64,000 nucleotides of DNA, from contig CM043947.1 in assembly GCA_014529385.2 (NCBI GenBank), forward strand, positions 128,122,891-128,186,890, written 5' to 3'. Below the pieces are notes generated by a model. That model was not told the origin of the DNA and ran no database searches. It worked only from the letters and a program-made list of their open reading frames with translations. Of the stretch, positions 10,778 through 23,640 are shown piece after piece. This DNA comes from Adiantum capillus-veneris. Its lineage: Eukaryota > Streptophyta > Polypodiopsida > Polypodiales > Pteridaceae. Numbering within the stretch: the first letter of the stretch is position 1; every line of letters begins with the position of its first letter. The position numbers were made by a program, and so were the translations under genes.

Positions 10778-11540
10778 TCCTGGAACTTGCACATATGCCT
10801 GCATCAACTCCTCTAAGCTTTTGCTAATGGGATTACTTTCTACCATTGGAACTTCAGATTCTAAACTCCAGCCACCTTATTGTTGCTTCTCAACTTCCTC
10901 CATAAATGGAGGTAATTCATACAATGTATTAGTCACTGTCTTTCTGACTTCTTGTCGATCTTTCCATGGGATAAGACCTTTCTTCTTAGACCTTGTCATA
11001 GCCATAACAAGAATTGTGATCCCTTGGTCTTGCACATCTTCAATAATAATGAAATTTGGAACAATCACATTCAACACTTGACCCCTCTTCAGAGACCAGT
11101 GCTTTACCTTTCTCTTGACATTTCTTCAAGTGCTGTCTTGAACTAATTTTACGTAACGGATCCATGTCAATTAAGACCACATTGCTGTGAGTGAATGGTT
11201 AAGAGGAAGTTTTAGGTTTCCCTTGTAAGTTCTTGACTGGCCCCCCATATCTCACTTACAGACATGCCTCTTTCTTCTATGTGTTTACACTAGAACTCAC
11301 AATCAGGTCCCACCTTACGGCCTTCCTTGGTGCAATAACTAGATTTCATGAGGGTTAGATTATATGCAATCCCCTGACCCTGTCAGTCGGGTCCTGGCAC
11401 ATGGGTCTATTAACTCTAAAATTCCCTCTCCCTTGATTAACCAGGTATACCTGAGTTTCCTGAACCACATCTTTGCCTTGTCTATTTAGAGAATGAGGCT
11501 TCCCCCTATTTTTTGGGTGACACCAACAAAATGAGATTAG
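10778..11540 (-). pseudogene. Old gypsy element, gag-protease linker
   Basis: The minus strand holds the region between gag and protease of the host element, including an open stretch at 10877-11077. Around 11510-11541 a Cys-rich motif, CDICEREVH, may be what is left of a zinc knuckle. Frameshifts and stops break the rest. It joins 1801-2003 in frame once the chromovirus and one TSD copy are removed. Confidence 0.7.
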
Positions 11541-12776
11541 ATGTACTTCTCTCTCACATATATCACAGAAAGGTTTGTCCTTGGATTGAATGGGAGGATA
11601 CCTAAGGCCTTAAGTTTCTTCAACAACTGCCCTTTTTCTACTCCCTTTGCCTTCTTTGACTTCTCTTTTTTTCTCTTACCAGAGGAAGGTGAATTATGCT
11701 TCCTCTTCTTCTTCTTCTCATCCTCTAAATTAGAGTTTGATTGAGAATCCTCTTCTGAATCCATTTCTAGCTCTGAACTACTATCTGAGTCTGAAGAATA
11801 ACTCTCCTTCTTCTTTCTCCCAATTATCCCAAGCCTCTTTTCCACTGTTGTTGCAGCTGTAATCAATGAAACCCATTGGCCAAATCAACATTAGCCGTTG
11901 TTGCCTTGATATATGATCTTAGACCCTTGAGGAAAAACCTTGCCAAGGTTTCCACTGCTGGTCTCTTTGGTCCTTGCAAGGGTGCTATCATCACCCTAAA
12001 TTTTTAAGCAAAATCCTCAACTAACATATTCCCCTGCTTCATTTTCTTTAATTTCTTCAAAACATCATTGGGTGTCTACAACTCTCTAAATCTAGGTAAG
12101 AAGGTGTCAATTAATGCATCAAAATTAGCAAACTGACCAGCCCCATACTGGCTATACCATTTCATAGCCTTTCCTTCCAACGTTGCAGGAAATTGTGGTA
12201 ACTTAACTTCATCCCCATACATCCCATGATATCCACTAGCCAACCATTTGGTCTGGAACTTAGCCACATGGTAGTCACGGTCCTCCTTGGACTTCCCTTT
12301 AAACTTTGTTTCCTTAACCGTCGGATTGGCTAGTTGGACTACTAGGTTTGGGTTATCTAACATAACTGTTGGTCTTCTCTACCTTACCCCAATGGATTAA
12401 ATTGCAACTTCCTTCTAGCTCTTAGCACAAATAATGTACCCAAAATTGCTTCAGAGGAAAAAGGACTTACCACATCCTAATATTGATTAGATGTTAATGG
12501 CTGCTCTTCTGTTGTACCAGGTGGCACCCCTTGTTCCTCATTCTAAATTTTCTCTTCAATAATCTCTATCCCCTCTTCTACTATAAATGAATCCTCATAA
12601 TCAAAATCTGAAGTGGACATTTCTGCAACCTCATCATATTGAAATGGATCAAGATGTACATGCCCTTCAAGAAGAGGAATGGGTGTTGCACTAGTACTTG
12701 CTTCTTGAGCAAAGCGACTCTTCTGCCTGGTGAAATACACCCTGGAAACTCTTCTTGATTCATTTATTTTGGACAA
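11541..12776 (-). pseudogene. Gag remnant of the old gypsy element
   Basis: Three open pieces on the minus strand make up a gag. 12543-12776 is an acidic N-terminus starting MSKINESRR. 12076-12363 is the gag core, with KFQTKWLASGYHG and LEGKAMKWYSQYG, a pattern typical of plant retrotransposon gag. 11537-11866 is a Ser/Glu/Lys-rich region leading to a Cys motif. Stops and frameshifts separate them. They share strand and order with the protease and RT remnants at 1801-2003 and 487-1025. This places the 5' end of the element near 12.85 kb. Confidence 0.8.
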
Positions 12777-12830
12777 GCATACACCGACTCATCACACACA
12801 TTGCCCAATTCTACAATCCCAACTTTTAGA

Positions 12831-12854
12831 TTGGAACCCGCAAGATCGCCAATG
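12831..12854 (-). promoter_or_regulatory. Probable PBS and LTR edge of the old gypsy element
   Basis: On the minus strand, GATACACA is followed by TTGGCGATCTTGCGGG. A CA-ended LTR edge at 12853 followed by TGGCG- is the usual arrangement of an LTR/PBS junction in many plant non-chromovirus gypsy elements. The LTR would extend upward in plus coordinates, but its far end cannot be set because the other LTR is missing. Confidence 0.45.
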
Positions 12855-14340
12855 TGTATCTTGGCACAAATGCTAGATACATACACATGGAATTTGATAA
12901 CTACCCAACACAATGTCATAATATACAATCATAATGAGTTCTGATTCTTTGAATTACCAAAAAAAAAAAAACACTTTCTCCCTCATACTTGAATGATAAG
13001 AACACTCTCATGAACCCACAGAACATGCAGAACACTCAAAATACAGAGAGATGGTGGCAATCGACATTCGAATTGCAGTTTCCAGAATCTAGTTACATTA
13101 GCTACGTATGATTCAAGAGAAGTACTTCTTATATTGATTTCTGGATATCAGGCTTCCTTCTCACATCTCCAATTACCCTAAGGTTTACTAAGGCTTACAA
13201 TATACTCCTTCTACAGAAATGTGCAACTAGTAGTCACTCACTGTATTTGGAATTGGCATAAGGTTATATGCTCTAAATTTTCTAGCTTGCTCATATGTGC
13301 TTTTGTTTGTTTTCCTTTGAGTTGTGACTTTCGGCTTTTGCTGCATTGGTGTGTGCAAACATAGATCTCTCCTAAGTATGAGTAAGATGGTTCATGGTAC
13401 CCTTCAAGTGTAGATGGTTTGATGAATATATCTTGTCCAAAAACCTTAATGAAAAGAATTTGGGGAGAATCTTTTGTAACTTTGCAAAACCATAAAAATG
13501 TAAATTTTGGACTAATCTCTGCTGAACAACTTTTGAAAAAAATTAGCCATGGAGCAATAAAGGGCCAAAATGTTTCCTCAGTACTCGTAGTGAAATGTCC
13601 AAGATTTGAAAGGGGATGTGGAAATGTCCTAGTCAAAATAAGAGTTGTGAGGTGACATACTTGCTCCCTCTAAATGCGAGGAGAACTAGTGCATCTTGCA
13701 AATTGTGCTTAAATGATATTCACTAGTTTATGCTTACGAGCTAGTCAATTAGCTAGTCTGCTATTGTGTGTAGACGTAAAAATCGCCTCTTTGTTGACAT
13801 GGAACTTGCTTGTCCGGGTTCCTTTACATCTCGTTGTGTCTATGATGTGGTACATCAACCCTTTTGCACATTGGTTTGTTGACGATCTTACACTCTACTT
13901 GAGCTACACATACAAACCTTAAGTAGATTGTAGGGTGCTCATCAAGTTGGGCCCCCAATCTACAAAAAGACACCTCAAATGTTGATTAAGTGAAGGGTGA
14001 GTTACGGAAAGGCCCATGGAAATGGAAAGTCAAAAGACTTCACATCTAAAACAAAGAGGTGGTCGATTGCATTTATTCTTCTTCACCTTCCTTTAGTAGC
14101 GTGTCCTTCTCTTAGAAGTTTTCTTGCACCATGTAGGTAGAGTTTCCTTGCTTTTTGTAAGGTGGTAAATTTATTAGGAGATAAGATCATAAATAAGTAA
14201 CAATATGAACACATTCCTTATGCATACTGTGTAGCACCTTTGTAATAATAGGCAACAGAATATAATCAAGAGATTGAACCATCACTAGACAACTGTTTTC
14301 GACATGGCTATTAATTTGGACGATAATTATCACGCTCTGC
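12855..14340. other. Non-coding stretch, probably LTR remnant plus unassigned DNA
   Basis: The first part probably belongs to the LTR of the old gypsy element. Open frames on both strands at 13238-13655 overlap each other and show no family resemblance. I see no gene, structural RNA or well-formed repeat here. Confidence 0.4.
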
Positions 14341-14545
14341 TTCTACTTGTTTCTTAGGCCAATGTTGAAGACCTAACACCACATGAAACCATAGAATTTT
14401 TTCCTCATGTATTTGGTTTCCTACATTAGGAAATGAGAATACACGAGGAGAAAAGTAATAGTATAAACATGTTGTCTCTTAGGCCAATATTGAAGATTTA
14501 ACACCATATGATAGCGTACTAATTTTTAGTACTATGACTATCGAT
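14341..14545 (+). repeat. Two copies of a short module (CTTAGGCCAATGTTGAAGA type)
   Basis: TTCTTAGGCCAATGTTGAAG at about 14351 and TCTTAGGCCAATATTGAAGA at about 14476 start two related modules. Each continues with a TAACACCA-ATGA- stretch, and the second goes on to AATTTTTAGTACTA. A third copy lies at 17608-17680. The copies thus flank the CT-rich block 14620-17600. Confidence 0.65.
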
Positions 14546-14619
14546 CATCACATCAATTAATTAATTTCTTGCAAAGATTTCTCCAACCGCTTAGCTATTA
14601 ACATTATGCTCTTAATTGG

Positions 14620-14825
14620 GGTGAATGCACACATTCCATTGTGTTCGCCGCCCTACCCCTCTGCTTCCTCCGTGGTGGTTCTCTGAGCTCTCGAATGTTC
14701 ATCTATGCGTGCTTCTCAGCTCACATAGATTCACCTCGTCGCTTTTCTCGTATCAGTTCCTTCACCAAAGGTGTCCACTCCACAAGTTTGGTGACCTGGT
14801 CGACTGCCTCCGACTCCCCTCCCCC

Positions 14826-14889
<64 letters not shown>

Positions 14890-14931
14890 GCGATGGTAGA
14901 CCTCAAGTGCCGCTCTCAAAGGGGACATGAA

Positions 14932-14976
<45 letters not shown>

Positions 14977-15233
14977 AGTCAGGAAAACCATCAAGCCCAA
15001 CATTCCAGCAGCCCTGAAGTGATGTCGATTTTCTCGTGCTCCTATGGCCACTTGCCGCAGGAGCGCCACAAACCTCCTCACCTTGGCTCCATCTGCCACT
15101 TCCACGTCGGTGCACACTCCAGCTCCTCCTCACCTCGGACGCGTCCGAATCGACCCACTCCACCGCGTGCTGCTGCGCCATGCTCGATTTCGCACATAGA
15201 GAGAGACAAGGGTTGACATTGAATCGACACAGG

Positions 15234-15283
<50 letters not shown>

Positions 15284-15766
15284 AAAAAGATCTTTGAGGT
15301 CTCTTGGGATAGTTTCCTACCATGCTTAAAATTCTCTTCTTCTTCATTTTCTCTCTCTTCTCCCTCCATGTGCCATGGCTTCTCCCTTTTCGCCTACCCA
15401 TTTTGTCTTGAAGACAAAAGGGGATCTTTCAAGATACCCCTTAAAACACCCCAAAACAAAAATTGGTCAGGCCTACTAGCATCCAAAATACTCCTACTAG
15501 GTGTACGCCACTCTATTATATGGAATCTTCATATATTCCCTCACAGGCTCGGAGCCAAAAACCTTTTGTATTAACCCTATGCTGTGAAACATTGCCTATC
15601 CACGAAGTTAACGCCACGCCTATCTTTCCTCTACTCCGGCATTGGAGCTTGCTCGACATCTGCTGTCTTGGACGTGGCCGATCACATTTGTGCAGCCCCG
15701 ACCCCTCACCATGCTACCTCTGCGTATCTCCCCTCCTCGCCATTGCTCACTTAGCTAGACCCTCTC

Positions 15767-15798
<32 letters not shown>

Positions 15799-17064
15799 CA
15801 CAACTCCATCTCCCTCTAGGCATATGCCCTCACACAGCCACTTTGCATGGCATTCCTTTAGCACACCATCGTGAGGTAACTCTTGAAATGCCCCCATGGA
15901 CCTGACCATCATCAACTCGCCAAGAGAGATAGTTAAGTGACCATCTTAGACAAGTGTTCAATCTCATGCGGCTTCACGCGCAGCATCCTCTGCAGAAAAA
16001 CCAGATCAGAAGATGTGCCTTTCTCTTCATGTCTGAACAAAGTTCTCATTCCTTGGTTTGCATCTCCACAGTCGGTCCTGGTCTTCTCTGCGGCGGCTCC
16101 TTCTGTCGCTCTACACAAAGCCACATCGAGTTCTCCTATGACATCAAGTCATCCCCATCCCTTGCTTGCGCATGTGCCTTACACCCACAAGGCTCCTCAG
16201 ATGACCAACAAGCTCAACACAGAAAAAATATTTATGTCTCTCCCCCATTGGACTAGTACACGTGCATCTCTCTCTGATCCATTCCTACCTTCCTCTCCGA
16301 TTGACACACCACCGAGAAAATCTATCCATCCCTCTCTCTCTTTCGATTGACACACCACCGAAAAAATCTATGCATCCCTCTCTCTCTTCCTCTCAGTCCT
16401 CACGTGCCATTCCTCCCCTTTTTCTCCCCTCTTGAAAACGCTTGGGAGGATCTCATCAGATTCTCCCTAATAAACCCCTTTTGCAAAATTTGGGAGCGTA
16501 CAGTATCGGTCCACGTCCAAAAAGAACCCATTAATTAGGTCTCAGGATGTGAATCTTTCATTCGCAAAGCAAAATGGAATACATTATTCTAAAGTTCTCT
16601 CCTCCCCTCTGGCTCTCTCTCTTTGCGAGTCCAAATATAGTGCAAAAGGGAACGTGTGTTAGGAGGAGGGGATCTCGCAGGAGAAAAACATTGCACCCTG
16701 CATTCATATTTCCAGGCTTGAGGCAGCACGAGCTCTTTACCTGTGAGCTTTGGAGGCGTCCATCTCTTCTGCTTAAGAGACTGCTTGCAAGAATCTAGGC
16801 TTCAGCTCGCAAGCATCGCCTCTTCGGATCCTCACATCAACCCCTCCTCCTATCTCTCGCACAGCTCTCCCTACTTCTGCGAAGCCCTCGGCCATGGTTT
16901 CCTTGCCAAGAGCCCCCCCGTTCTTGGATCGTCTGTTGTTGCCTCTCGCTGAGGATCTAACAAGTAGAAGCTCTCCAAACCCGATGGATTGGCAACGCTT
17001 GTTGGTCTTTGTGGTGCCTTTGTCAAAGCTTGCATCACACGCCCCTCGTGATGCTCAGATGCTC

Positions 17065-17095
<31 letters not shown>

Positions 17096-17607
17096 CCCCC
17101 CACCATCGCCTGTCTCTCATTTGACCAAAATGGTTAAATTATCAGTCCATACTACACGGAGCACCAGAGCAGAAAAACAAAACCATGCAGACACTAAACT
17201 AATGTCAAAACATGGATGCTTGATCACTCTTGGCAGAGCTTAAAGAGATTCCCATTCAAGCCTAGCCAGAAATCATGAGAAACACTTCTTTGCATTTTGT
17301 GGGGAAGTGCCCAAACAAGTCTACCTACAGCTTCGTCTTAGATCACTAGAATCCTGGACTGTCGACTGTCGATGCCCCATAAGGGGTTAAGCATGATTCC
17401 TAGAATGGCAACAACTCCCATATCCACTCTTTCTGTCAGCGCCGTAGCCTGTCGTGCAGCCTGACAGTGCAGGCAAAGCAAATCTCTCTCCTTCTCTCTC
17501 CTCCGACCTTTACAGCTGTCTCTTCTCCCCTCCACTTTTCCTTCAAACTGACTGGGAATCCCTTTGGATTTCCGTTAATGAACCCCAGTAGCAAAATTGG
17601 GTAGGCC
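14620..17607. repeat. CT-microsatellite-rich non-coding block
   Basis: Long (CT)n tracts occur at about 14833-14884, 14935-14973, 15240-15281, 15763-15798 and 17061-17096. At 16301-16390 a phrase containing TTGACACACCACCGA is duplicated in tandem. A degenerate phrase ending AAAATTGG-AGGCCTAC recurs near 15460, 16480 and 17595, which suggests the block grew by duplication of roughly 1-kb pieces. Open frames here are Ser-Leu or Arg-Glu repeats produced by the CT tracts; I see no gene. Confidence 0.75.
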
Positions 17608-17680
17608 TACTTGTTCCTTAGGTCAATGTTGAAGTCTAACCACCCGATATGTTATCATATAAATTTTAGTACACTAGTAT
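17608..17680 (+). repeat. Third copy of the CTTAGG-CAATGTTGAAG module
   Basis: TTCCTTAGGTCAATGTTGAAG is followed by TAACCACC-ATGTTATCATA and ATTTTAGTACACTAG, matching the order of words at 14476-14545. It closes the CT-rich block. Confidence 0.65.
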
Positions 17681-19237
17681 GTGACCCGCGCATTGCCGCA
17701 GTTACATGTGCGTTGATTGAAGCAGCCATTGTTCTCCTTCCTTTCACAGGGAGGGCAAATGTGGACAAATGCCTATGATTCTCATGTGAGCATTTATAGC
17801 TCTTTAATACACTTGTGAGTCAACCACCACTATAACTACTTTCTAGGTGACAATGTATGACAACACACAAGGTCTAAGTGTCTTTCACATTCACATCAAC
17901 CAAGCACAAATTTATATTTTGGATCAACACTATGTCTACCTTTTTGAGTGTAAGATCGACGAACAACTAATGAAGTGAAGTTACTCTCCACATTCTTGTG
18001 GATTGACTAAGGACAAATCTCCTTTTAGTTGGTCATGCAAAGCTCCAACATACTCCTCCTAATCATGGCAAGTTTGTCCTCCCCCCCTACCCGCAACCCC
18101 CCCCCCCCCCTCTTCTCTCTATCTATGTGTGTGTGTGTGTGTTGAGTTCAAGAATTATTAGGTCAATTTAAGGTCTTTTGGGAATGAATTAAGTAATGGG
18201 CTCCCTTCGCATGATGTTTTGTCTTAACATCCTACATTTCTCTCTAAGGAGGTAGCGAATTTGCAATTAGGCTAGAGATGCCCCCTCACACAATTGATAT
18301 GGGACCTTGGTGAGTGGTATTGACCCTCTAAATAGACTAATAGAGAGTTGATATCCTCTTTGGATATAGTGTTCGCATTCAATGATGAATTCTTTAGATC
18401 CATTAGCATCCCCTCTCACCATCCTTACCAATCAAGGCATTGGTCATGATAGCAACTCTTTCATGCGTCTCTCGTGTAGTTTTGGTCTTGCATTTGGGGC
18501 ATCACAGTCAAATAAGTCATCAACTGCTATTTGTTGGCACTTAGGATACATGTACTAGCCATGACCCAACATGCCAACATTAACCACATAGTAGTAGAAG
18601 AAACTTTGCCATTGGTATGCACAACTGATTTGCTGTTCAGTGTGTCGTTTGCTTCTCAAATGCAATATTCGAATATAAGGCGCATATTGTTTGTTTGTGT
18701 ACATTTGGGCACCATTGGCACCTTAAAATGTGAGGGAAATGAAAGCAGAAAAGTTCACTCAATGGTTTCTCTTTGCAAGAGTTTGGGCATCATGCTAAAA
18801 GAAAGGGTGTGTTGCAAAATACACACACACACACACACACATACACATACACACATACATCTTCTTCTTTGAGAGAGAAGATTGTATTCAACCATTCACA
18901 TGCTTGCCCTTACCCATATTTTATACCATAGTAGCCATTTGGCCCAGACCCTTAAATGTGAGATAGAGTATTGAGGCACTACATGGAGGAGAGTCTCTTT
19001 TTGTACGCAAATTATATCCCTTAACAATTTGAGAGTGCAGTCATCATACCCTACATGAGTGCTCAGCTTTATCACATCAAACTTGCTTTACTCACATTTT
19101 AGCCCATACCATGGCCTACATACCTTTCTCTCCTAGCCACCGCATGGATTCAACTTTTCAATGTCCACCCTTATATCCATAGTCTTCAAGCATGTTACAT
19201 GTTGTTCTCGGTCACATAGGTCAATCTGACATTTAAG

Positions 19238-19284
<47 letters not shown>

Positions 19285-19454
19285 ACCTCTGAGGTCAGTG
19301 GGATTGTTTCTATGATATTAAAAGTTATGTCCCACTCTCCTTGTATAAGTATGTGAGCATGCAAGCCCTTGAGTTCAAGAATCAATGTTCATCGGCTAAA
19401 TTTTGTAGGTCTCTTGTGATCTTCTTCTTCTTCTTCTCTCTCTCTCTCACTCAC

Positions 19455-19489
<35 letters not shown>

Positions 19490-19632
19490 ATCTTCTAACT
19501 TGCTATGCAACATGATGACTTGCTACAAACAATGTTTGGATTGGATGAGGTTTGCCTAAACTTAGTAGCTGAGAGTCAAGATTAGTTGGTCTCAAGATTA
19601 ATGGGTCTCAAACCACGTCAGTAGGAAGAAAA

Positions 19633-19691
<59 letters not shown>

Positions 19692-20672
19692 CATGTCTAG
19701 TTTGTAGTATTAAAATGAAGCATGTGAGAGGCTAAGAGCCTGATCGCGTGTCTAATCGCGTGTAGTAGCGACCCGGCTTTCTACTCGATCACGAGCTAGA
19801 TCTTCTCTCTCTACCTATCTAATCGTGGTAGTTAAGAGCCTCAAAACGGGCATAGCGTTTTACATGGTTGACTTTTGAGGCCCTCTTGGTTAGCAAAAAC
19901 ATGCTCAAGATCTATCTCATCACTCAGTCAAATCAAGCTTTTATCTTTGAAGCCATTGATTTTCTTGACTTGCAAACAAAGCTGGAAGGCTATTTAGCCA
20001 TTCCAAAGTGATCAGGCTCTAATGTAAGCAAAATGACATGGAGGCAGTCCCTCAATGGAGGCACGTGCATGGAGGTAGCCCTACCATAAGAGACCGGAGT
20101 CATCATTTCTAGGGGGAGGCAAAGGGCCTACAATAGGTGTGCAACACCAAGGAGGATCCAAATGAGCAAAGGATTGCTAACTCCAAGACCAAGGTCGATA
20201 CTCTCGACTGACAATGATCATCCTCCAATGCAATCACATCAGTGTTTTGGAAAAATCATTTTTTCAAACATACAAAATTGCTTTCCTTTAATTTTTCAAG
20301 AGGAAATTTAGAAGATTAGGCTTATTTTGCATGTTTTTACACTATTTTTCTCTATTTTGGGGCAGAATTTCTCTTTTTCCCCTTGCCCTCAACCGGCATT
20401 TTTGAAATTGAAAACGACATGATATTAAGCTGAGACAAATTTTTCTCAAACACTAAATCGAAGACCCGCCTTACACGACCATTGTCGTGAGCATTGTAGC
20501 AGCAGGCAATGCCACCTGTCCCGTTGCAAAACCCCTTTTTTCCTTGCTTAGGTCAAGAGTTCGAGATGTGAAAACTTGGGAAAGCTAAAAAACTTGGATG
20601 GTCACATTGGAGCTCTCACCATTGTAGTATCTGCTAACTGGCCAAAAAAAGACAAAGAAAGTGTGGAGATGG

Positions 20673-20729
<57 letters not shown>

Positions 20730-21162
20730 ATGGTGTGGAGGGCCACAACTAGGCAAAAATGGAGCTTGTCAGGATCAAGGGTGGCGAAGAGGAAGCGGTA
20801 GAGGAGTAGGTGGCTCAGCAAGTGCTTGTGGCAAGTGGGACATGTATTGGATCCAGAGTCTTGATGTCCTAGACAGCAGAGGATTGAGGTTGTATAAGAA
20901 TGTGGGGCTCATGGCGGATCGGCTGTTTGTTGGTAGCCAGCGGTGTTGATCCAGGAGACTACTTGAGGCCTGTTGCGGCAAATTTTGAGAAGTTGTACAT
21001 GAAGTAAGTGGTGGGTTGTGTTCATGATCGAGTTTGGGTGGGTGGGGGAGGGGCTGGGGGGTGCAATTCTCTGTCAAGCACCAAGGCCAATCAATGGCAC
21101 TCTCTCTCTCTCTTTCAAAAAAAAATAGACACACGCTTCTCAGCAGGACTGAATGGGATTGG

Positions 21163-21252
<90 letters not shown>

Positions 21253-21268
21253 TAGCTGCAACAAAGGC

Positions 21269-21311
<43 letters not shown>

Positions 21312-21386
21312 ACCTGCGACACACACGACGGTGTCGTAGAAAATAAAACCTGATCTCTCTCTCTCTCTCAAACATGCAATGTACCA

Positions 21387-21446
<60 letters not shown>

Positions 21447-22310
21447 GTGCACTTTCAAGGCGTACCAACTTTTTGATGCATGGCACATCTCGCTACTCGT
21501 TATCTTTCCAAGCTGCCAAGTCAAGCCATCCTTTACGAAAACAAAACTAATCACCCTTTAAAATTGAAGGCGGGAATGAAATTCCATGGCCTTGCTAAAG
21601 GGTTTAAATAACATAATATTTATATAGTACTAAGTATTGTAACTTTTTGACAAAACTGAGAAGTCAAAATTAAGTCTTTTCATTTTCTACCTTCACAATA
21701 CTTGCTACTTACCCTTCACTTTTACATTTCAAACCCAAATGACTTCTGATACTTACTCTTCACTTTTACATTTCAAACCAAATGTTTCTTAAGGTTCTTG
21801 AAACAAAGGAGAGAGTGACACAAAGGAGAGAGTGACATATGGATGCCCTCTCCTTCCTTGAAAATTTTGAGCTCAATTATATATAGTATACATGCCCTTG
21901 GACAACTTTATTTAGTATTTTCTTGTCTATAAAGTTCATGTACAAAGCAAGTGCATCTTTAACCATCAGCTATAAAAAGTGACAATGGTGCCCATGTGTA
22001 GTGTGAGTTAGCGATGGAGAATGTTCCACTTGTTAATGCTATAGAGATAACTAGATGAGTAAGTGTGGGAGCTCGATGAGTGGCGCTCTTATAAAAAAAT
22101 TTGAATATGGTAAAACACCATAGGCAATTTAGAGAAGTGCATGTTGATGAACGATTGGACAATGGTTATAAATCTCATCCTCCCTATTGGCGATTGTTGG
22201 TAAATCATGAATGAGATGTACATGTCTTTGTACAAAGCAGTAAGAAATATTGCAATAATTTATTCATCTTTTTTATGGCATAGCTGGAGAGGTCATGGTC
22301 TTCCCTGTTG
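17681..22310. other. Gene-free stretch with many microsatellites
   Basis: Simple repeats seen: C-run at about 18100-18111, (TG)n at 18127-18141, (AC)n at 18821-18858, and (CT)n at 19244-19280, 19421-19487, 19635-19686 and 20675-20729. Compound (CT)n(CA)n tracts lie at 21164-21249 and 21389-21446, with (CT)n also at 21270-21309. Open frames around them are low-complexity translations. Apart from these I see no gene or mobile-element hallmark. Confidence 0.7.
21164..21446 (+). repeat. Compound (CT)n(CA)n microsatellites
   Basis: (CT)n at 21164-21207 passes directly into (CA)n to 21249. (CT)n follows at 21270-21309. A second (CT)n-(CA)n junction lies at 21389-21446. The repeated CT-to-CA order suggests local duplication of one compound repeat. 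Confidence 0.9.
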
Positions 22311-22747
22311 TATGTTTTGAATCAATAAAACTACTAGAAATCCTTTTCCTTTATGTTATCTAGTAGTGTCTAGAAGTAGGTGATATTGACGAGACAACTC
22401 GCTAAATTTTGTGAAACTAACCACTCATCCTGAATATTTGATCTATATGGACTTAGCTATGTAAGGCATTGGTCATAAGATAATAATTGTGCTATTCTAT
22501 TAAGACTAACACAACTTGGTAACCGTTATGGTATGACACAAATAAAGAGACCATGGTACTTTAGATGCTACTTGGTTATAGGTTTAGATTTCCCCTCACT
22601 GAAACTTTTGGCGTATATTCTTGCTAGTTCATGATCTTTTGAATTGACTTTTCTTGAATATATGGAATTCTTATTGGCAAGATGCAACGTCGGATTGATA
22701 CTACATTCCTAGTACTATATATAGAATGGGATTCTAAATGCTATACT
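22311..22747 (+). repeat. Direct repeat, right copy
   Basis: Partner of 1-438 in the same orientation. The 21.9 kb between the copies contains the nested gypsy elements and the CT-rich DNA. The right flank (GGTTTTTAATTTCACAG...) differs from the left flank. Confidence 0.85.
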
Positions 22748-23000
22748 ATTGGTTTTTAATTTCACAGTTGGAGAAAAGCCCCCGATCATGCTTTCAGATG
22801 TTTTATATGCCTTTTTGGCATGCCAAAGGCAAAGGCTATGGAGATGGGTTTGCTTTAATGATAGGATGAAAGTGGAATCCTAAGTGGTAAGCCTAGTGGA
22901 GATTAAAGAAAGGAGAGAGTTGGGCCACATGGTTGGGTCTTGGTTTTATTTCCAAGCTCTGTTTTTTAGGGTCTACGAATGCCTTCATTTTCCTTCAAAG

Positions 23001-23273
23001 GTTTTGAGTGGTTCCATGAGTGGTGTGTCTTTTCTCCTCTTCATTCTGCCCTTGTAGGTACTCCTACTCGGCAGAGAGAAGGTTTGGCTGAGCATATGAT
23101 TATATGCTGTGATGCATGAGGCACTCAAGTAGCCTCAAGGTTTTGAGTGGTTCAATGAGTGGTGTGTCTTTTCTCTTCTCCATTCTGCCCTTGTAGGTAC
23201 TCCTACTCGGTAGAGAGAAGGTTTGGCTGAGCATATGATTATATGCTGTGATGCGTGAGGCACTCAAGTAGCC
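23001..23273 (+). repeat. 139-bp tandem duplication
   Basis: GTTTTGAGTGGTTCCATGAG at 23001 recurs as GTTTTGAGTGGTTCAATGAG at 23140. The two copies (23001-23139 and 23140-23273) differ at only a few positions, so the duplication is recent. No coding function is seen. Confidence 0.9.
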
Positions 23274-23349
23274 GCCATCAACGTTACCTGCTGACAGGAT
23301 GGGGTTTTTGGACCTCTGCTTGTGCTGCTTAGGCTGTCCTTTCTTAGAA

Positions 23350-23640
23350 GGCGTTTATTTTCTTGCCCCCACAGCCAAGATCTGCTGTCCATGATGGGTT
23401 TGGTCTGTGCGAAGCTTTTGGTTGTGTGTGCCTGAGACAGCAAGCGAGAGAAAGCGTTTATTTTCTTGTCGCTGCAGCCAACAGATGTGAAGCTTGGGTC
23501 TGTGCGTGCCTGAGAGAGCAAGAGAGTTTATTTTTTTGCCACTAAAGCAAGGATCCGCTGCCCGTGATGGGGTTTTTTTGGAGTCTAACAAGCTTTGGTT
23601 TGCGCCTGCCTGAGGGAGAGAGAGAATTTTTTTTTCCTGT
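23350..23640 (+). repeat. Degenerate tandem repeat, units of about 70-100 bp
   Basis: TTTATTTTCTTGCC-like words followed by (G/C)CAGCCAAGATC- and later TGTG(C/T)GCCTGAGA-AG recur at about 23357, 23456, 23527 and 23625. Overlapping open frames on both strands come from this repetition and are not treated as genes. Confidence 0.7.

Noticed and set aside
13238-13655. Overlapping open frames of 132 (minus) and 78 (plus) codons
   Set aside because: No family resemblance, no splice or start context, and they are antisense to each other.
14641-15369. Ser-Leu-rich and Arg-Glu-rich open frames on both strands
   Set aside because: Direct translations of (CT)n tracts; they overlap on both strands and lack any domain. 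The same applies around 19341-19559, 20585-21561 and 24583-24834.
23264-23591. Open frames on both strands in the 70-100-bp tandem repeat
   Set aside because: Repeated words explain them; no domain, start context or conservation can be claimed.
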